From: Vibrio penaeicida | Lineage (GTDB): Bacteria > Pseudomonadota > Gammaproteobacteria > Enterobacterales > Vibrionaceae | Direction: 5' to 3' | NCBI RefSeq assembly: GCF_019977755.1 | Contig: NZ_AP025144.1 | Coordinates: forward strand, 2,046,001-2,110,000 | Length of the DNA stretch: 64,000 bases | Part shown: positions 7,572 through 16,020 of the stretch, one piece after another | Layout of the letters: every line of letters begins with the position of its first letter | How positions within the stretch are numbered: the stretch's first letter is position 1 | Position numbers and translations under genes: made by a program | Notes under the pieces: generated by a model | Databases searched by the model: none | What the model saw: the letters and a program-made list of their open reading frames with translations, nothing else | Told to the model about the DNA's origin: nothing

Positions 7572-9437
7572 CTATTTACGACGGAAACTGATTAGTGATA
7601 GGACACCTAACAAGAGGATCCCTAGCCCAGCACCTTTACGCTCTACAGGATCTTTATCGGCAGTTCGTTGCTGAATATTCGATGCTGTAGCACCATTTAT
7701 GGGTGTAAGTTTAATAGAAACAAGCTTTTCCGTACCGCTGCACGAAGCATTGTGGCTCGTCGTTTTATAGCCACCAGCACACATCATTGCAGAAGCAGAA
7801 ATGATGCCAGCATTGTTAATGTCATTTGCATCGATGATCCTAAACTGGTTGTTATGACCTGAAACCGATCCGTCGTTAGTGAGATCATCAAGCCACCAAG
7901 CTTTGTTTTGGAAAATACTTCCGCGGTTACCCGCTATGCTTCCAACATTGTATGGATAAATGAAAGCACGCTTACGTCTTAGTTTACCATCCACTTCACG
8001 AACGTTTTCAGCGTCAATACGGCCTACAATTTCGTTGAAGTCGTTGACTGCACGCATATCACCACCCGACCCCGCGAAAAAGATCCCGCCAGTCAAATAA
8101 GTGGCCGTTGGATTAGCAGAAGAAGCATTCGCAAGCCATAAACGATTGTTCAATGAGCCCTCTTCTACTGGCACATCAGTACGGCTACGTTTGTAATCGT
8201 AGTTACCACGCTTGGTCGAGCCTATAACCAACATATTTTGGTTAATGTCTGTCGCAATAGAGCTATGGTAAATATACCCGTCTGGGTTTAATGTCGTCCC
8301 GTCAATATCTTTTGTTGACCAGCCAGTAATTTTTTGAGGGTTTAAGCTATCTTCAAATTTTGGCTCAAATATAGCCGCTTCTGGAAGCATATCTGAAGAG
8401 TTCTTACGGTTATAGAAACCAACAAGAACAGGCTTATCTTCTAAAGTAGAACCGGATACTTTATTAATAACAGCGGCGCGAACACTAGCCTGACTTGACT
8501 GAGTGCCGCTGGATGTATCCGTTACTTTCGTTACGCTTACCGACGCAGGATCTGTGACATCCCACATCACCGCTTGATTATTGAAACGTAAGTTTTGGCA
8601 TTGAGAGCGAGTATGAGGGTCGGAAACTGTTTCACAATCCGACTTAGTCCCAAATATTGAAAATGCTGACGATCCCACAACGTACTTTTTCTCACCTGAT
8701 CCGTCCTGATTATCATAAGCAAACGAATCAAACGCGCGAGTCACACCCATTGTATCAAGTGGCTGAGAAGTCACGATAGGTTCAAGTACGGTAGAACCAT
8801 AGAAACCTCGGCTTTTATACTGGCGAGCGTAGTTGCTAGACCCCGAATGAAGGTAGCCGCTGCTTGAATTACCTATCGCCGTTGTCCCATCAAAGTTGTT
8901 CACTACTATTTCATTCGTACCAGAAATATTGCCTGATACTTCAGAAATCAACGAACCACTAGTTAAAAATGCTTTTGTGTTGTTGTTATCTGCTGAGAAC
9001 GGTGTAGACCACGTAAACGAGTTCAAGACACGCTGGGCACCACCAGAACCATTTGTCCCATGGAAAAAGCGGTCAGCCCATGCTTCACATGTGTTATAGC
9101 GCAAGTTGTAATCGCAATATTTACGATATTCGTCGCGATTACTTGTTTGATCAACAAATCGGAAGCGGTTATCAAAAAGAAAATCCATTTCATCGTTGAT
9201 CCACTGGCCTGCCTCACCAATACGACCACGGGAGGCCACAATAGGATTACTACTACTGTTTGCACATGCTTCTGCAAAACAGTTAGTCACACCCGTGGAT
9301 TCGCTTATTGCAGAACCAAAGTTCTCATTCTCTGAACTGCTTACAACTTCAATACTGTATAACGCTGCATGAGCAGACGTTGCACCTATGATTAGTGACG
9401 TTATTGCCGAAAGTTTAAATACTCTATTACGACTCAT
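7572..9437 (-). CDS. DUF3466 family exported protein with C-terminal sorting tail
   Basis: This 621-residue surface or secreted protein is of unknown function. Residues 1-24 form a signal peptide (ending AHA). A long beta-rich region with many Asn/Ser follows, with several Cys in pairs (e.g. CFAEAC and CDYNLRYNTC), typical of the Vibrio DUF3466 family. The C-terminus has a short Gly-containing motif (KGAGLG), a hydrophobic helix and a final FRRK. That is the tripartite pattern of GlyGly-CTERM-like sorting signals cleaved by rhombosortase. The gene lies 9 bp downstream of uup on the same strand, but functional linkage is doubtful. It ends with its own terminator. Confidence 0.75.
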   Translation of the reverse strand: MSRNRVFKLSAITSLIIGATSAHAALYSIEVVSSSENENFGSAISESTGVTNCFAEACANSSSNPIVASRGRIGEAGQWINDEMDFLFDNRFRFVDQTSNRDEYRKYCDYNLRYNTCEAWADRFFHGTNGSGGAQRVLNSFTWSTPFSADNNNTKAFLTSGSLISEVSGNISGTNEIVVNNFDGTTAIGNSSSGYLHSGSSNYARQYKSRGFYGSTVLEPIVTSQPLDTMGVTRAFDSFAYDNQDGSGEKKYVVGSSAFSIFGTKSDCETVSDPHTRSQCQNLRFNNQAVMWDVTDPASVSVTKVTDTSSGTQSSQASVRAAVINKVSGSTLEDKPVLVGFYNRKNSSDMLPEAAIFEPKFEDSLNPQKITGWSTKDIDGTTLNPDGYIYHSSIATDINQNMLVIGSTKRGNYDYKRSRTDVPVEEGSLNNRLWLANASSANPTATYLTGGIFFAGSGGDMRAVNDFNEIVGRIDAENVREVDGKLRRKRAFIYPYNVGSIAGNRGSIFQNKAWWLDDLTNDGSVSGHNNQFRIIDANDINNAGIISASAMMCAGGYKTTSHNASCSGTEKLVSIKLTPINGATASNIQQRTADKDPVERKGAGLGILLLGVLSLISFRRK

Positions 9438-9446
9438 AGTTATTTC

Positions 9447-11378
9447 TTATTCCTGTTGCATTGCTTCAAGCTCTTCCCAGCGCTCAAAGGCAATTTCTAA
9501 TTCCTGTTCCGCAGCGGACAACTTATCCAATACAGATTGTGTAGCATCTACCGGTTTTGAGAAAAACTCCGGATCATTCACCTGTGCTTGAAAATCTTCA
9601 ATCGTTTGCTCTAAGTCCTCTAAGCGTTGCGGTAAGGTCTCTAGCTCTCGCTGTAGCTTATACGATAACTTCTTAGGCTTAGCGCGGGCTGCTGAATTTT
9701 TGGGACTTTCCTCAACCTGTTTTTCATCTTTAACCTGAGCACCAACATCAGCTGGTTTCGCAGCAGCTCTTAAAGAGCGAGATTGAGATCTTTGTTGCTG
9801 CGCATCATGATAGCCGCCAACAAATTCTTCTATCTGACCATTGCCTTCAAAAATCCAGCTGGTCGTGACAGTATTATCCACAAATTCCCTATCGTGACTG
9901 ACTAACAGCAAAGTACCCTGATAGTTGGCAAGTAATTCTTCCAAAAGTTCCAGAGTTTCGATATCCAAATCGTTCGTTGGTTCATCGAGAACTAATAAAT
10001 TGTTGGGACGAAGGAAAATACGCGCTAATAAAAGGCGATTCTTCTCACCACCAGATAAGGCTTTAACAGGAGTACGAGCTCGCTTAGGAGCAAAAAGGAA
10101 ATCTTGAAGATAGCTTAACGCGTGACGCTGACGACCACCTACCATTACCTCTTGCTTACCATCCGCAAGGTTATCAATGACGGATTTTTCTGGATCTAGA
10201 ATCTCGCGATACTGATCAAAGTACGCCACTTCGAGTTTAGTACCACAATGCAGCTTGCCTGAATCCGGTTCAAGCGTTCCTAGAAGCAACTTTAACACGG
10301 TACTTTTACCGCATCCGTTTGGACCGATCAGCGCAATTCGGTCACCTCGCATAATATTAAAGGTGAAGTCATCAACAATTGTATTGCCTTCAAAGCCAAA
10401 GTTAACGCCTTTAGCCTCAAATACGATCTTCCCTGAACGCGATGCCTCATCAATCTGGATATTCGCTTTGCCCTGCACTTCACGACGTTCGCTTCTCTCT
10501 TGACGCAATGCTTTTAACGCACGAACGCGTCCTTCATTACGAGTACGTCTGGCTTTTATGCCTTGACGGATCCAAACTTCTTCCTGAGCAAGCTTTTTAT
10601 CGAATTCTGCGTTTTGCATCTCTTCAACGCGAAGCATTTCTTCTTTTTCAACCAAGTAATTTTCATAATCACCAGGGAAACTGGCTAACTGACCACGATC
10701 CAAATCCACAATTCGCGTTGCCATAGATTTTATGAACGCGCGGTCGTGCGAAATGAAAATGATGGACCCACGAAAGTCCTTCAGGAAACCTTCTAACCAT
10801 TCAATCGTTGTAACGTCTAGGTGGTTGGTCGGCTCATCTAGTAACAATACATCTGGCTCACAGACAAGTGCTCTCGCTAGCGCGGCTTTTCGTTGCCAGC
10901 CACCAGATAAATCAGAAAGCAGTGTATGTCCATCAAGACTCAGCGCACCCAAAACATTCTTTATTCTATCTTCAAAACGCCAAGCACCAGAATGCTCGAG
11001 TTGCTCTTGTACGGTAGCGAGCTTATTTATGTTCTTTTCGCTTGGGTCGACAGCAACGAGATCGAGCAGATCTTGATAGATCTTAAGTTGCTCACCTGCT
11101 CCAGCCAGACCTTCTGAAACATAATCGAAAACAGTACCTGACTCATTGCGCGGCGGATCTTGTTCTAAACGGGATACAACAACGTCTTGCGTTACTTGCA
11201 TCTTGCCGTCGTCCATAATAATTTCGCCCGCCAACACTTTCATCAGTGTTGATTTGCCCGCACCATTACGCCCTACTAAACAAACACGTTCATTTTCCTG
11301 AAGTGCGAAATCTGCGTGATCAAGTAATGGGTGATCGCCGAACGCAAGTTGTCCATTATGAATGGTAATTAATGCCAT
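9447..11378 (-). CDS. uup: ABC-F ATPase Uup
   Basis: Uup is a cytoplasmic ABC-F protein with two ATPase cassettes and no membrane domain. The family acts on ribosomes, and Uup affects precise transposon excision. The first cassette has Walker A GRNGAGKST (36-44), signature LSGGWQRKAALARAL and Walker B LLLDEPTNHLD. The second has GPNGCGKST, LSGGEKNRLLLARIF and LVLDEPTNDLD. The C-terminal extension (about 555-643) is a Lys- and Glu-rich coiled coil with DNA/RNA-binding character, typical of Uup rather than EttA. The 643-residue length is normal. Its start overlaps the end of the glutaredoxin-like gene by 23 bp, and it is part of the rlmKL-grx-uup unit seen in related bacteria. Confidence 0.95.
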   Translation of the reverse strand: MALITIHNGQLAFGDHPLLDHADFALQENERVCLVGRNGAGKSTLMKVLAGEIIMDDGKMQVTQDVVVSRLEQDPPRNESGTVFDYVSEGLAGAGEQLKIYQDLLDLVAVDPSEKNINKLATVQEQLEHSGAWRFEDRIKNVLGALSLDGHTLLSDLSGGWQRKAALARALVCEPDVLLLDEPTNHLDVTTIEWLEGFLKDFRGSIIFISHDRAFIKSMATRIVDLDRGQLASFPGDYENYLVEKEEMLRVEEMQNAEFDKKLAQEEVWIRQGIKARRTRNEGRVRALKALRQERSERREVQGKANIQIDEASRSGKIVFEAKGVNFGFEGNTIVDDFTFNIMRGDRIALIGPNGCGKSTVLKLLLGTLEPDSGKLHCGTKLEVAYFDQYREILDPEKSVIDNLADGKQEVMVGGRQRHALSYLQDFLFAPKRARTPVKALSGGEKNRLLLARIFLRPNNLLVLDEPTNDLDIETLELLEELLANYQGTLLLVSHDREFVDNTVTTSWIFEGNGQIEEFVGGYHDAQQQRSQSRSLRAAAKPADVGAQVKDEKQVEESPKNSAARAKPKKLSYKLQRELETLPQRLEDLEQTIEDFQAQVNDPEFFSKPVDATQSVLDKLSAAEQELEIAFERWEELEAMQQE

Positions 11379-11607
11379 GTTTTTCTAACCATTGTTGTAA
11401 TTCTTGTAAATCGAAAGGCCACCCCAATTCTGAAGGCTCTGAACCTACTATTGAAACAACCGGAATGGTGACCCCGTAACGTTGAAATAGGTTGTCGTCA
11501 AAAGCGATATCAACGACTTTGACGTGTTCAATCACGCCAGCCTGCCCTAATAAGCCATATGCCATCTCACATAGATGGCATCCTTCAGTACTGTAGAGTG
11601 TTAACAC
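11356..11607 (-). CDS. Glutaredoxin-family thioredoxin-fold protein
   Basis: This 83-residue thioredoxin-fold protein has a redox motif CHLC at positions 10-13 (TEGCHLCEMA), the cis-Pro segment TIPVV and the following GWPF loop. It belongs to the DUF836/glutaredoxin-like group and is probably a small cytoplasmic oxidoreductase. The substrate is unknown. It lies 3 bp after rlmKL and overlaps uup by 23 bp, so all three are probably co-translated. Confidence 0.85.
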   Translation of the reverse strand: MLTLYSTEGCHLCEMAYGLLGQAGVIEHVKVVDIAFDDNLFQRYGVTIPVVSIVGSEPSELGWPFDLQELQQWLEKHGINYHS

Positions 11608-11610
11608 ACC

Positions 11611-13743
11611 TTATCCTTGATGAGTGACGATCCAGCAATTGTGGATTTGCTTATTACGCGAGAAATCTTGAGGTAACGTCTGTGATGAAATGTTTTCAGC
11701 TTTCAACCCAAGCTCCGCGAGCGCATCCAAATCCATTTTGAAATGACGTTTGTTGTTCGAAAAAACAATTGTACCGTTACCGCGTAACAGCCTCTTTAAG
11801 TTTTTCATTAACTGAATGTGATCACGTTGTATATCGAACGACTGCTCCATGCGTTTAGAGTTTGAAAACGTCGGGGGATCAATAAAAATAAGATCGAACT
11901 CACCATCTGCTTGCTCTAACCATTGAAGGCAATCGGCTTGAACAAACTGATGCTCGCTCCCAGAAATGCCGTTTATGGCTAAGTTTTCTTGAGCCCACTC
12001 TAGGTAAGTTTTGGACATATCTACTGTGGTTGTAGATTTGGCGCCACCACAAGCTGCATGTACCGTCGCAGAACCTGTGTAAGCAAATAGGTTTAGGAAG
12101 TCTTTACCACCAGCTAATTGACCCAGCTTACGACGTGTTAACTTGTGATCAAGGAATAAGCCGGTATCAAGGTAATCGTGGAGGTTAACTAAAAGATCCA
12201 CTCCATATTCCGTTACCTGTATAAACTCAGAGTTTTGGCTGAGTTTTTGATACTGGCTGCTTCCCTTCTTCTTCTCTCTTACTTTAAGCACGACATTGTT
12301 TGCTTCTACACCTGTTACTTGAATAGTTGCTCGAATAATGTCGGTTAATCTGCGTTTGGTTTTTTCTTCAGGTATATTTTTGGGCGCCGCGTATTCTTGA
12401 ATTACGATATGGTCTTGGTAAATATCAATCGCCGCGTTGTATTCAGGTAAATCCGCATCGTATACACGATAGCAATCTAATTTTTCTTTTCTCGCCCACT
12501 TACTCAGTTTTGTTAAGTTTTTCTTTAGGCGATTAGCAAAATCAGGGGCAACCAAGGTTTCTTGCTTTGTTTCTTGGTTGGATTCAGGTGAAGTAGCGCT
12601 TCTTTCACTGATACTATAATTCTTTTGGTGACATTGTAACGCACCATTCGCCAGTTTGAACTGTTTCTCGGCACGCATACGCAAGCAGGCAAGCAATTCA
12701 TCAGATGAAGAGAAAATAGAAGCTTGGCAACCGCCAAATTCTGTTTTTAATTGTGCTCCAAAAGCAGTGTATAAGGCAATGAGACCTGGCTGTGTGCCCA
12801 AACGCTCACCATAAGGCGGGTTTGATACGATAACTCCATCATCAAACTCTTTAGGGCGTTTAACCTGCGCGGCATCCTCTTTCGCAAACTGAATCAGTGA
12901 CTCAACACCTGCTCTTTTAGCATTTTCACGCGCCGTCTTTAGAACACGTGCGTCGTTATCAAACCCAAAGAACTTCGATTCAACCTTTTTAACACCCCTA
13001 CGCGCTTGCACATTGGCTTCCGATTTTATCTCAGCCCACTTTTCAGGCTCGAAATCAGAAAGTGATTCAAAACACCAATACTTGCGATTTACGCCCGGTG
13101 CCATGTTAGCCGCCATCATTGCTGCTTCAATCAACAATGTACCGGAACCACACATGGGATCTAACAAGTTATTCCCTTGCTGCCAGCCACTACGCGAAAT
13201 AATGGCTGCAGCCAGTGTTTCGCGAAGTGGTGCTCTACCAGCCTCAGTTCGATAACCGCGATGATGCAACCCAGAACCAACCATATCAAAGCCAACCAAT
13301 GCATTGTCTTTAAATAGACGAACATGCACACGTAGATCTGGATGATCTTTTTGGATCGACGGTCTTGATAGGTTCTTTTTGTTAAACGAGTCAACGATGC
13401 CATCTTTTACCTTTAAAGCACCGTATTGGCTATTGCGAATTTCTCGGTTTGTACCGTTGAAGTCCACCACAAATGTTTTGTTGCTATCAAAGTGCGATGA
13501 CCAGTTAATCGCTGCAACCGACAAGTACAAGTCCATATCATCCTGACATTTGAATTCAGAAAGAATACGAACGAAACGTGATGCCAACCTACTCCACAAA
13601 CATACTCTGTAGATTTGCGCGTTGGTCGCTTTAAATTTTACCCCTGCTTGAACTGGTTTTGGGTCTTCAATCCCTAAATTTTTCAATTCATCTGCAAGTA
13701 GGTTTTCAAGCCCGTTGGAAGTGACGGCTAAATACTGATTCAT
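11611..13743 (-). CDS. rlmL: Bifunctional 23S rRNA methyltransferase RlmKL
   Basis: This fusion enzyme makes m2G2445 (RlmL half) and m7G2069 (RlmK half) in 23S rRNA. The 710-residue product starts [20 protein letters not shown]. An N-terminal ferredoxin-like/THUMP region comes first, then the first Rossmann methyltransferase with [14 protein letters not shown] and the catalytic SNPPYGER. The second methyltransferase carries [12 protein letters not shown] and [11 protein letters not shown]. The frame extends 45 codons upstream to 13878, but that stretch is basic/hydrophobic and absent from E. coli RlmL (702 residues), so the ATG at 13743 is chosen. It is the first gene of the rlmL-grx-uup unit. 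Confidence 0.96.
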   Translation of the reverse strand: MNQYLAVTSNGLENLLADELKNLGIEDPKPVQAGVKFKATNAQIYRVCLWSRLASRFVRILSEFKCQDDMDLYLSVAAINWSSHFDSNKTFVVDFNGTNREIRNSQYGALKVKDGIVDSFNKKNLSRPSIQKDHPDLRVHVRLFKDNALVGFDMVGSGLHHRGYRTEAGRAPLRETLAAAIISRSGWQQGNNLLDPMCGSGTLLIEAAMMAANMAPGVNRKYWCFESLSDFEPEKWAEIKSEANVQARRGVKKVESKFFGFDNDARVLKTARENAKRAGVESLIQFAKEDAAQVKRPKEFDDGVIVSNPPYGERLGTQPGLIALYTAFGAQLKTEFGGCQASIFSSSDELLACLRMRAEKQFKLANGALQCHQKNYSISERSATSPESNQETKQETLVAPDFANRLKKNLTKLSKWARKEKLDCYRVYDADLPEYNAAIDIYQDHIVIQEYAAPKNIPEEKTKRRLTDIIRATIQVTGVEANNVVLKVREKKKGSSQYQKLSQNSEFIQVTEYGVDLLVNLHDYLDTGLFLDHKLTRRKLGQLAGGKDFLNLFAYTGSATVHAACGGAKSTTTVDMSKTYLEWAQENLAINGISGSEHQFVQADCLQWLEQADGEFDLIFIDPPTFSNSKRMEQSFDIQRDHIQLMKNLKRLLRGNGTIVFSNNKRHFKMDLDALAELGLKAENISSQTLPQDFSRNKQIHNCWIVTHQG
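12628..12640. promoter_or_regulatory. Near-match to the MatP site matS, inside rlmL
   Basis: GTGACATTGTAAC differs from the matS consensus GTGACRNYGTCAC at one position. A site this good is expected by chance about once in two windows of this size, so it may not be functional. Confidence 0.2.
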
Positions 13744-13943
13744 ACTGGTCTTTTGGTAACAAAAATGAGCTCGATTATACCTGAGCAAGAAGCACAAACC
13801 GAACTCAATCTTTCCAAAAATTAGTCTTAGCAATCTAAGTGCACGTTTTTCAAACAATTCACGCACGCCTTTCAGCAAATTACTTCTATTTTGGTCAGTA
13901 AGTACTTAGTGACAGTAAAACTGACGCTTTTAAAGGGGAAATA

Positions 13944-14000
13944 ATGATAGTGCATACTTATTCGCTGCAATTTTGGTATATACCAGACATCGGATGGTGA
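13944..14000 (+). CDS. Candidate small protein or leader peptide, 18 codons
   Basis: The ATG at 13944 is preceded by AAAGGGGAAATA, an excellent Shine-Dalgarno sequence at good spacing. It opens an 18-codon frame encoding MIVHTYSLQFWYIPDIGW, unusually rich in aromatic residues. It overlaps the palindrome TGGTATATACCA. There is no plus-strand gene downstream that it could lead into before 28320, so a regulatory leader role is unlikely. It may be a free small protein or a chance frame. Confidence 0.2.
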   Translation: MIVHTYSLQFWYIPDIGW

Positions 14001-14195
14001 TGTAATTTAGGTACATATGGGGCTAAAACAGGAATTTTTGCACCTTATAAACGGGAATTTAGGTATAAACGGAAGCTAAAATTGGGAAAACTTTTATTTG
14101 ATGGTGTTCAAATTTCTCACAACTGATATCAGCTAGGACCGGATTCGGTGTATTAGAGGCTGGCTGAGACGAGAGAAATTGCGCGAAATAAAGAC

Positions 14196-14227
14196 AAAAA
14201 AAGAGCCATTGGCAATGCCAATAGCTC
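14196..14227 (-). terminator. Rho-independent terminator of zapC
   Basis: On the minus strand GAGCTATTGGC and GCCAATGGCTC form an 11-bp stem (one wobble) followed by TTTTTTT. Confidence 0.92.
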
Positions 14228-14263
14228 GAAGGAACGATTTCATTAGGGATGTAAAAACGCGTA

Positions 14264-14806
14264 CTAGCCTACCAGAGCTATCGGCGCATAGTTGTCAAAT
14301 GCTTCTGCCCTTGCTATGCGATCATGCATAACTTTGACAGACTGACAAAAACTGAGAGATTTCGATGCAGTCAGTTGAAAACCATCTAATTCTACTGAAG
14401 CGCATACGCTGGCGTTGTCGCAAACTTCTACAACTACAAAAAGACCGCTATTTAATTCATTTTTTAAATAAACTAATTCGCCTTGCGAAGGGTTATGCCC
14501 TTCTCCTTGATAGTCAAAAAACCAGCTTTTAGGTTGCACAGGCTTATGATAGCGGTGCGTTGCGACACAATTCAGAACCAACTGAGCCTGCCTAGGCTCT
14601 GTTAGAGGAAGAGTTTGTACGGATTCCTTAAATTGCTGGAATACTGAAGCGTCATCAACAGAAAATTCACTGTCTCTGAATGCGCAGTCCACTAAAAACT
14701 TTTGAGGAATCTCTACTTTAAAAGCCATGCCGTCATCAAGCCCTAATACCAGGGCGCTTACTTTTTTATCAAAGTACCACTTCCAGTTGTCGCTTGGTTT
14801 CAACAT
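14264..14806 (-). CDS. zapC: Cell division protein ZapC
   Basis: ZapC binds FtsZ and promotes bundling of its polymers at the division septum in the cytoplasm. The 180-residue product matches E. coli ZapC in its opening (MLKPSDNWKWYFD), in the LVLNCVATHRYHKPVQPKSW segment and in the C-terminal VKVMHDR. The frame continues five codons upstream to a TTG, but the ATG at 14806 reproduces the conserved N-terminus. It lies next to pyrD as in E. coli, separated by the pyrD terminator. Confidence 0.93.
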   Translation of the reverse strand: MLKPSDNWKWYFDKKVSALVLGLDDGMAFKVEIPQKFLVDCAFRDSEFSVDDASVFQQFKESVQTLPLTEPRQAQLVLNCVATHRYHKPVQPKSWFFDYQGEGHNPSQGELVYLKNELNSGLFVVVEVCDNASVCASVELDGFQLTASKSLSFCQSVKVMHDRIARAEAFDNYAPIALVG

Positions 14807-14901
14807 GTTCCGTCTCTTCAATCTTCGTAGTGATCAGTAATTTAGAATTCAAGTCACTGAACTAAAATCCATTTACTCATTTATTCTACAAAGCGATCGA
14901 C

Positions 14902-14928
14902 AAAAAAAAAGGGGAAAAATCCCCTTTT
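14902..14928 (-). terminator. Rho-independent terminator of pyrD
   Basis: A GGGG/CCCC-centred stem sits between long A and T tracts. On the minus strand GGGGA-TTTT-TCCCC is followed by nine T. Confidence 0.85.
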
Positions 14929-14964
14929 GTTTTTGTGAATATGATGTGATTTTCAGAAGAAAAT

Positions 14965-15975
14965 TTATAGGTTTTTCACAATATCTCTGACTAAACCAGG
15001 ACCTTTGTAGATAAAACCTGAATAGACTTGAACCAACTTAGCGCCTGCAATCATTTTTTCTTTTGCAGCAACATAGGAATCAACACCACCCACTCCAATG
15101 ATAGGAAGTTTGTCGCCTAGCTCTTCGTGAAGTTTGCGAACGACTTCAGTACTTCTCGATTGTACTGGTCGCCCACTTAGCCCACCCGCTTCGTTTGCGT
15201 TTTTCATTCCTTCAACAATCGAACGGTCTAACGTTGTGTTAGTCGCGATTACGCCATCAATTTTATTCTTGATGAGTGATTCACAAATCTGAACGATTTC
15301 ATCGTCACTGAGGTCAGGAGCAATTTTCAATGCAAGTGGAACGTATTTTCCGTGTTCAGTTTCAAGTTCTGCTTGTTTGGCTTTCAAGTCAGACAATAAT
15401 TCATCAAGCGCTTCGCCATACTGAAGAGAGCGAAGTCCCGGTGTGTTAGGAGAAGAAATGTTTACCGCAATGTAACCGGCATACTGATACACTTTTTCCA
15501 TACAGATCAGGTAGTCTTCACTTCCCTTTTCAATTGGGGTGTCTTTGTTCTTGCCAATGTTAATTCCAAGGACGCCATCATAAGTTGATTTTTTTACGTT
15601 TTCGACAAGATGATCCACACCTAGATTGTTAAAGCCCATACGGTTGATAATGCCCTCGGCTTCAACCAAACGGAACAAGCGAGGTTTGTCATTACCTGGT
15701 TGAGGTTTGGGTGTAACAGTCCCTACTTCTACAAAACCAAAACCCATCGCACCAAACGCATCGATACATTCCCCGTTCTTATCTAAGCCAGCCGCTAAGC
15801 CAACTGGATTTTTAAACGTAAGACCCATGCATTCTACTGGTCGGTGAGGAAGTTGCTGACGATAGAAGAGATCAAGAGGAGTGCCGTTGAAGCGTTTGAA
15901 GTTATCTATTGCGAGCTCGTGTGCCTTTTCGGCATCGAGTTGAAAAAAGCCAGTTCTGGCTAGACGGTAAAGCAT
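14965..15975 (-). CDS. pyrD: Dihydroorotate dehydrogenase (quinone), class 2
   Basis: PyrD oxidises dihydroorotate to orotate with ubiquinone, the fourth step of UMP synthesis, at the inner-membrane face. The 336-residue product carries the class 2 N-terminal helical membrane-binding segment ([21 protein letters not shown]). It also has FMN-site motifs ([13 protein letters not shown]) and the catalytic-serine loop [14 protein letters not shown], in which Ser (not Cys) marks class 2, plus the C-terminal GVGGVDS and [16 protein letters not shown] lies four bases before the ATG. A terminator hairpin sits directly upstream, so transcription must start nearby or read through (see findings). Confidence 0.98.
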   Translation of the reverse strand: MLYRLARTGFFQLDAEKAHELAIDNFKRFNGTPLDLFYRQQLPHRPVECMGLTFKNPVGLAAGLDKNGECIDAFGAMGFGFVEVGTVTPKPQPGNDKPRLFRLVEAEGIINRMGFNNLGVDHLVENVKKSTYDGVLGINIGKNKDTPIEKGSEDYLICMEKVYQYAGYIAVNISSPNTPGLRSLQYGEALDELLSDLKAKQAELETEHGKYVPLALKIAPDLSDDEIVQICESLIKNKIDGVIATNTTLDRSIVEGMKNANEAGGLSGRPVQSRSTEVVRKLHEELGDKLPIIGVGGVDSYVAAKEKMIAGAKLVQVYSGFIYKGPGLVRDIVKNL

Positions 15976-15989
15976 TGTGCCTCCGAAAG

Positions 15990-16013
15990 AAAAAAGCCCC
16001 GTTAAACGGGGCT
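15990..16013 (-). terminator. Terminator of the glutamate dehydrogenase gene, immediately upstream of pyrD
   Basis: On the minus strand AGCCCCGTT and AACGGGGCT (15995-16013) form a perfect stem followed by six T. It begins 7 nt after the glutamate dehydrogenase stop codon and ends 14 nt before the pyrD start codon. Confidence 0.92.
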
Positions 16014-16020
16014 GTATTAT

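Larger units (their letters stand above)
13744..14263. other. 520-bp region between rlmKL and zapC without a confirmed gene
   Basis: In E. coli the MOSC-domain gene ycbX lies here; no trace of it is seen. The region holds a possible 18-codon ORF with a strong ribosome-binding site (13944-14000), a perfect 12-bp palindrome TGGTATATACCA (13974-13985) and the zapC terminator. Nothing else is recognised. Confidence 0.5.
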
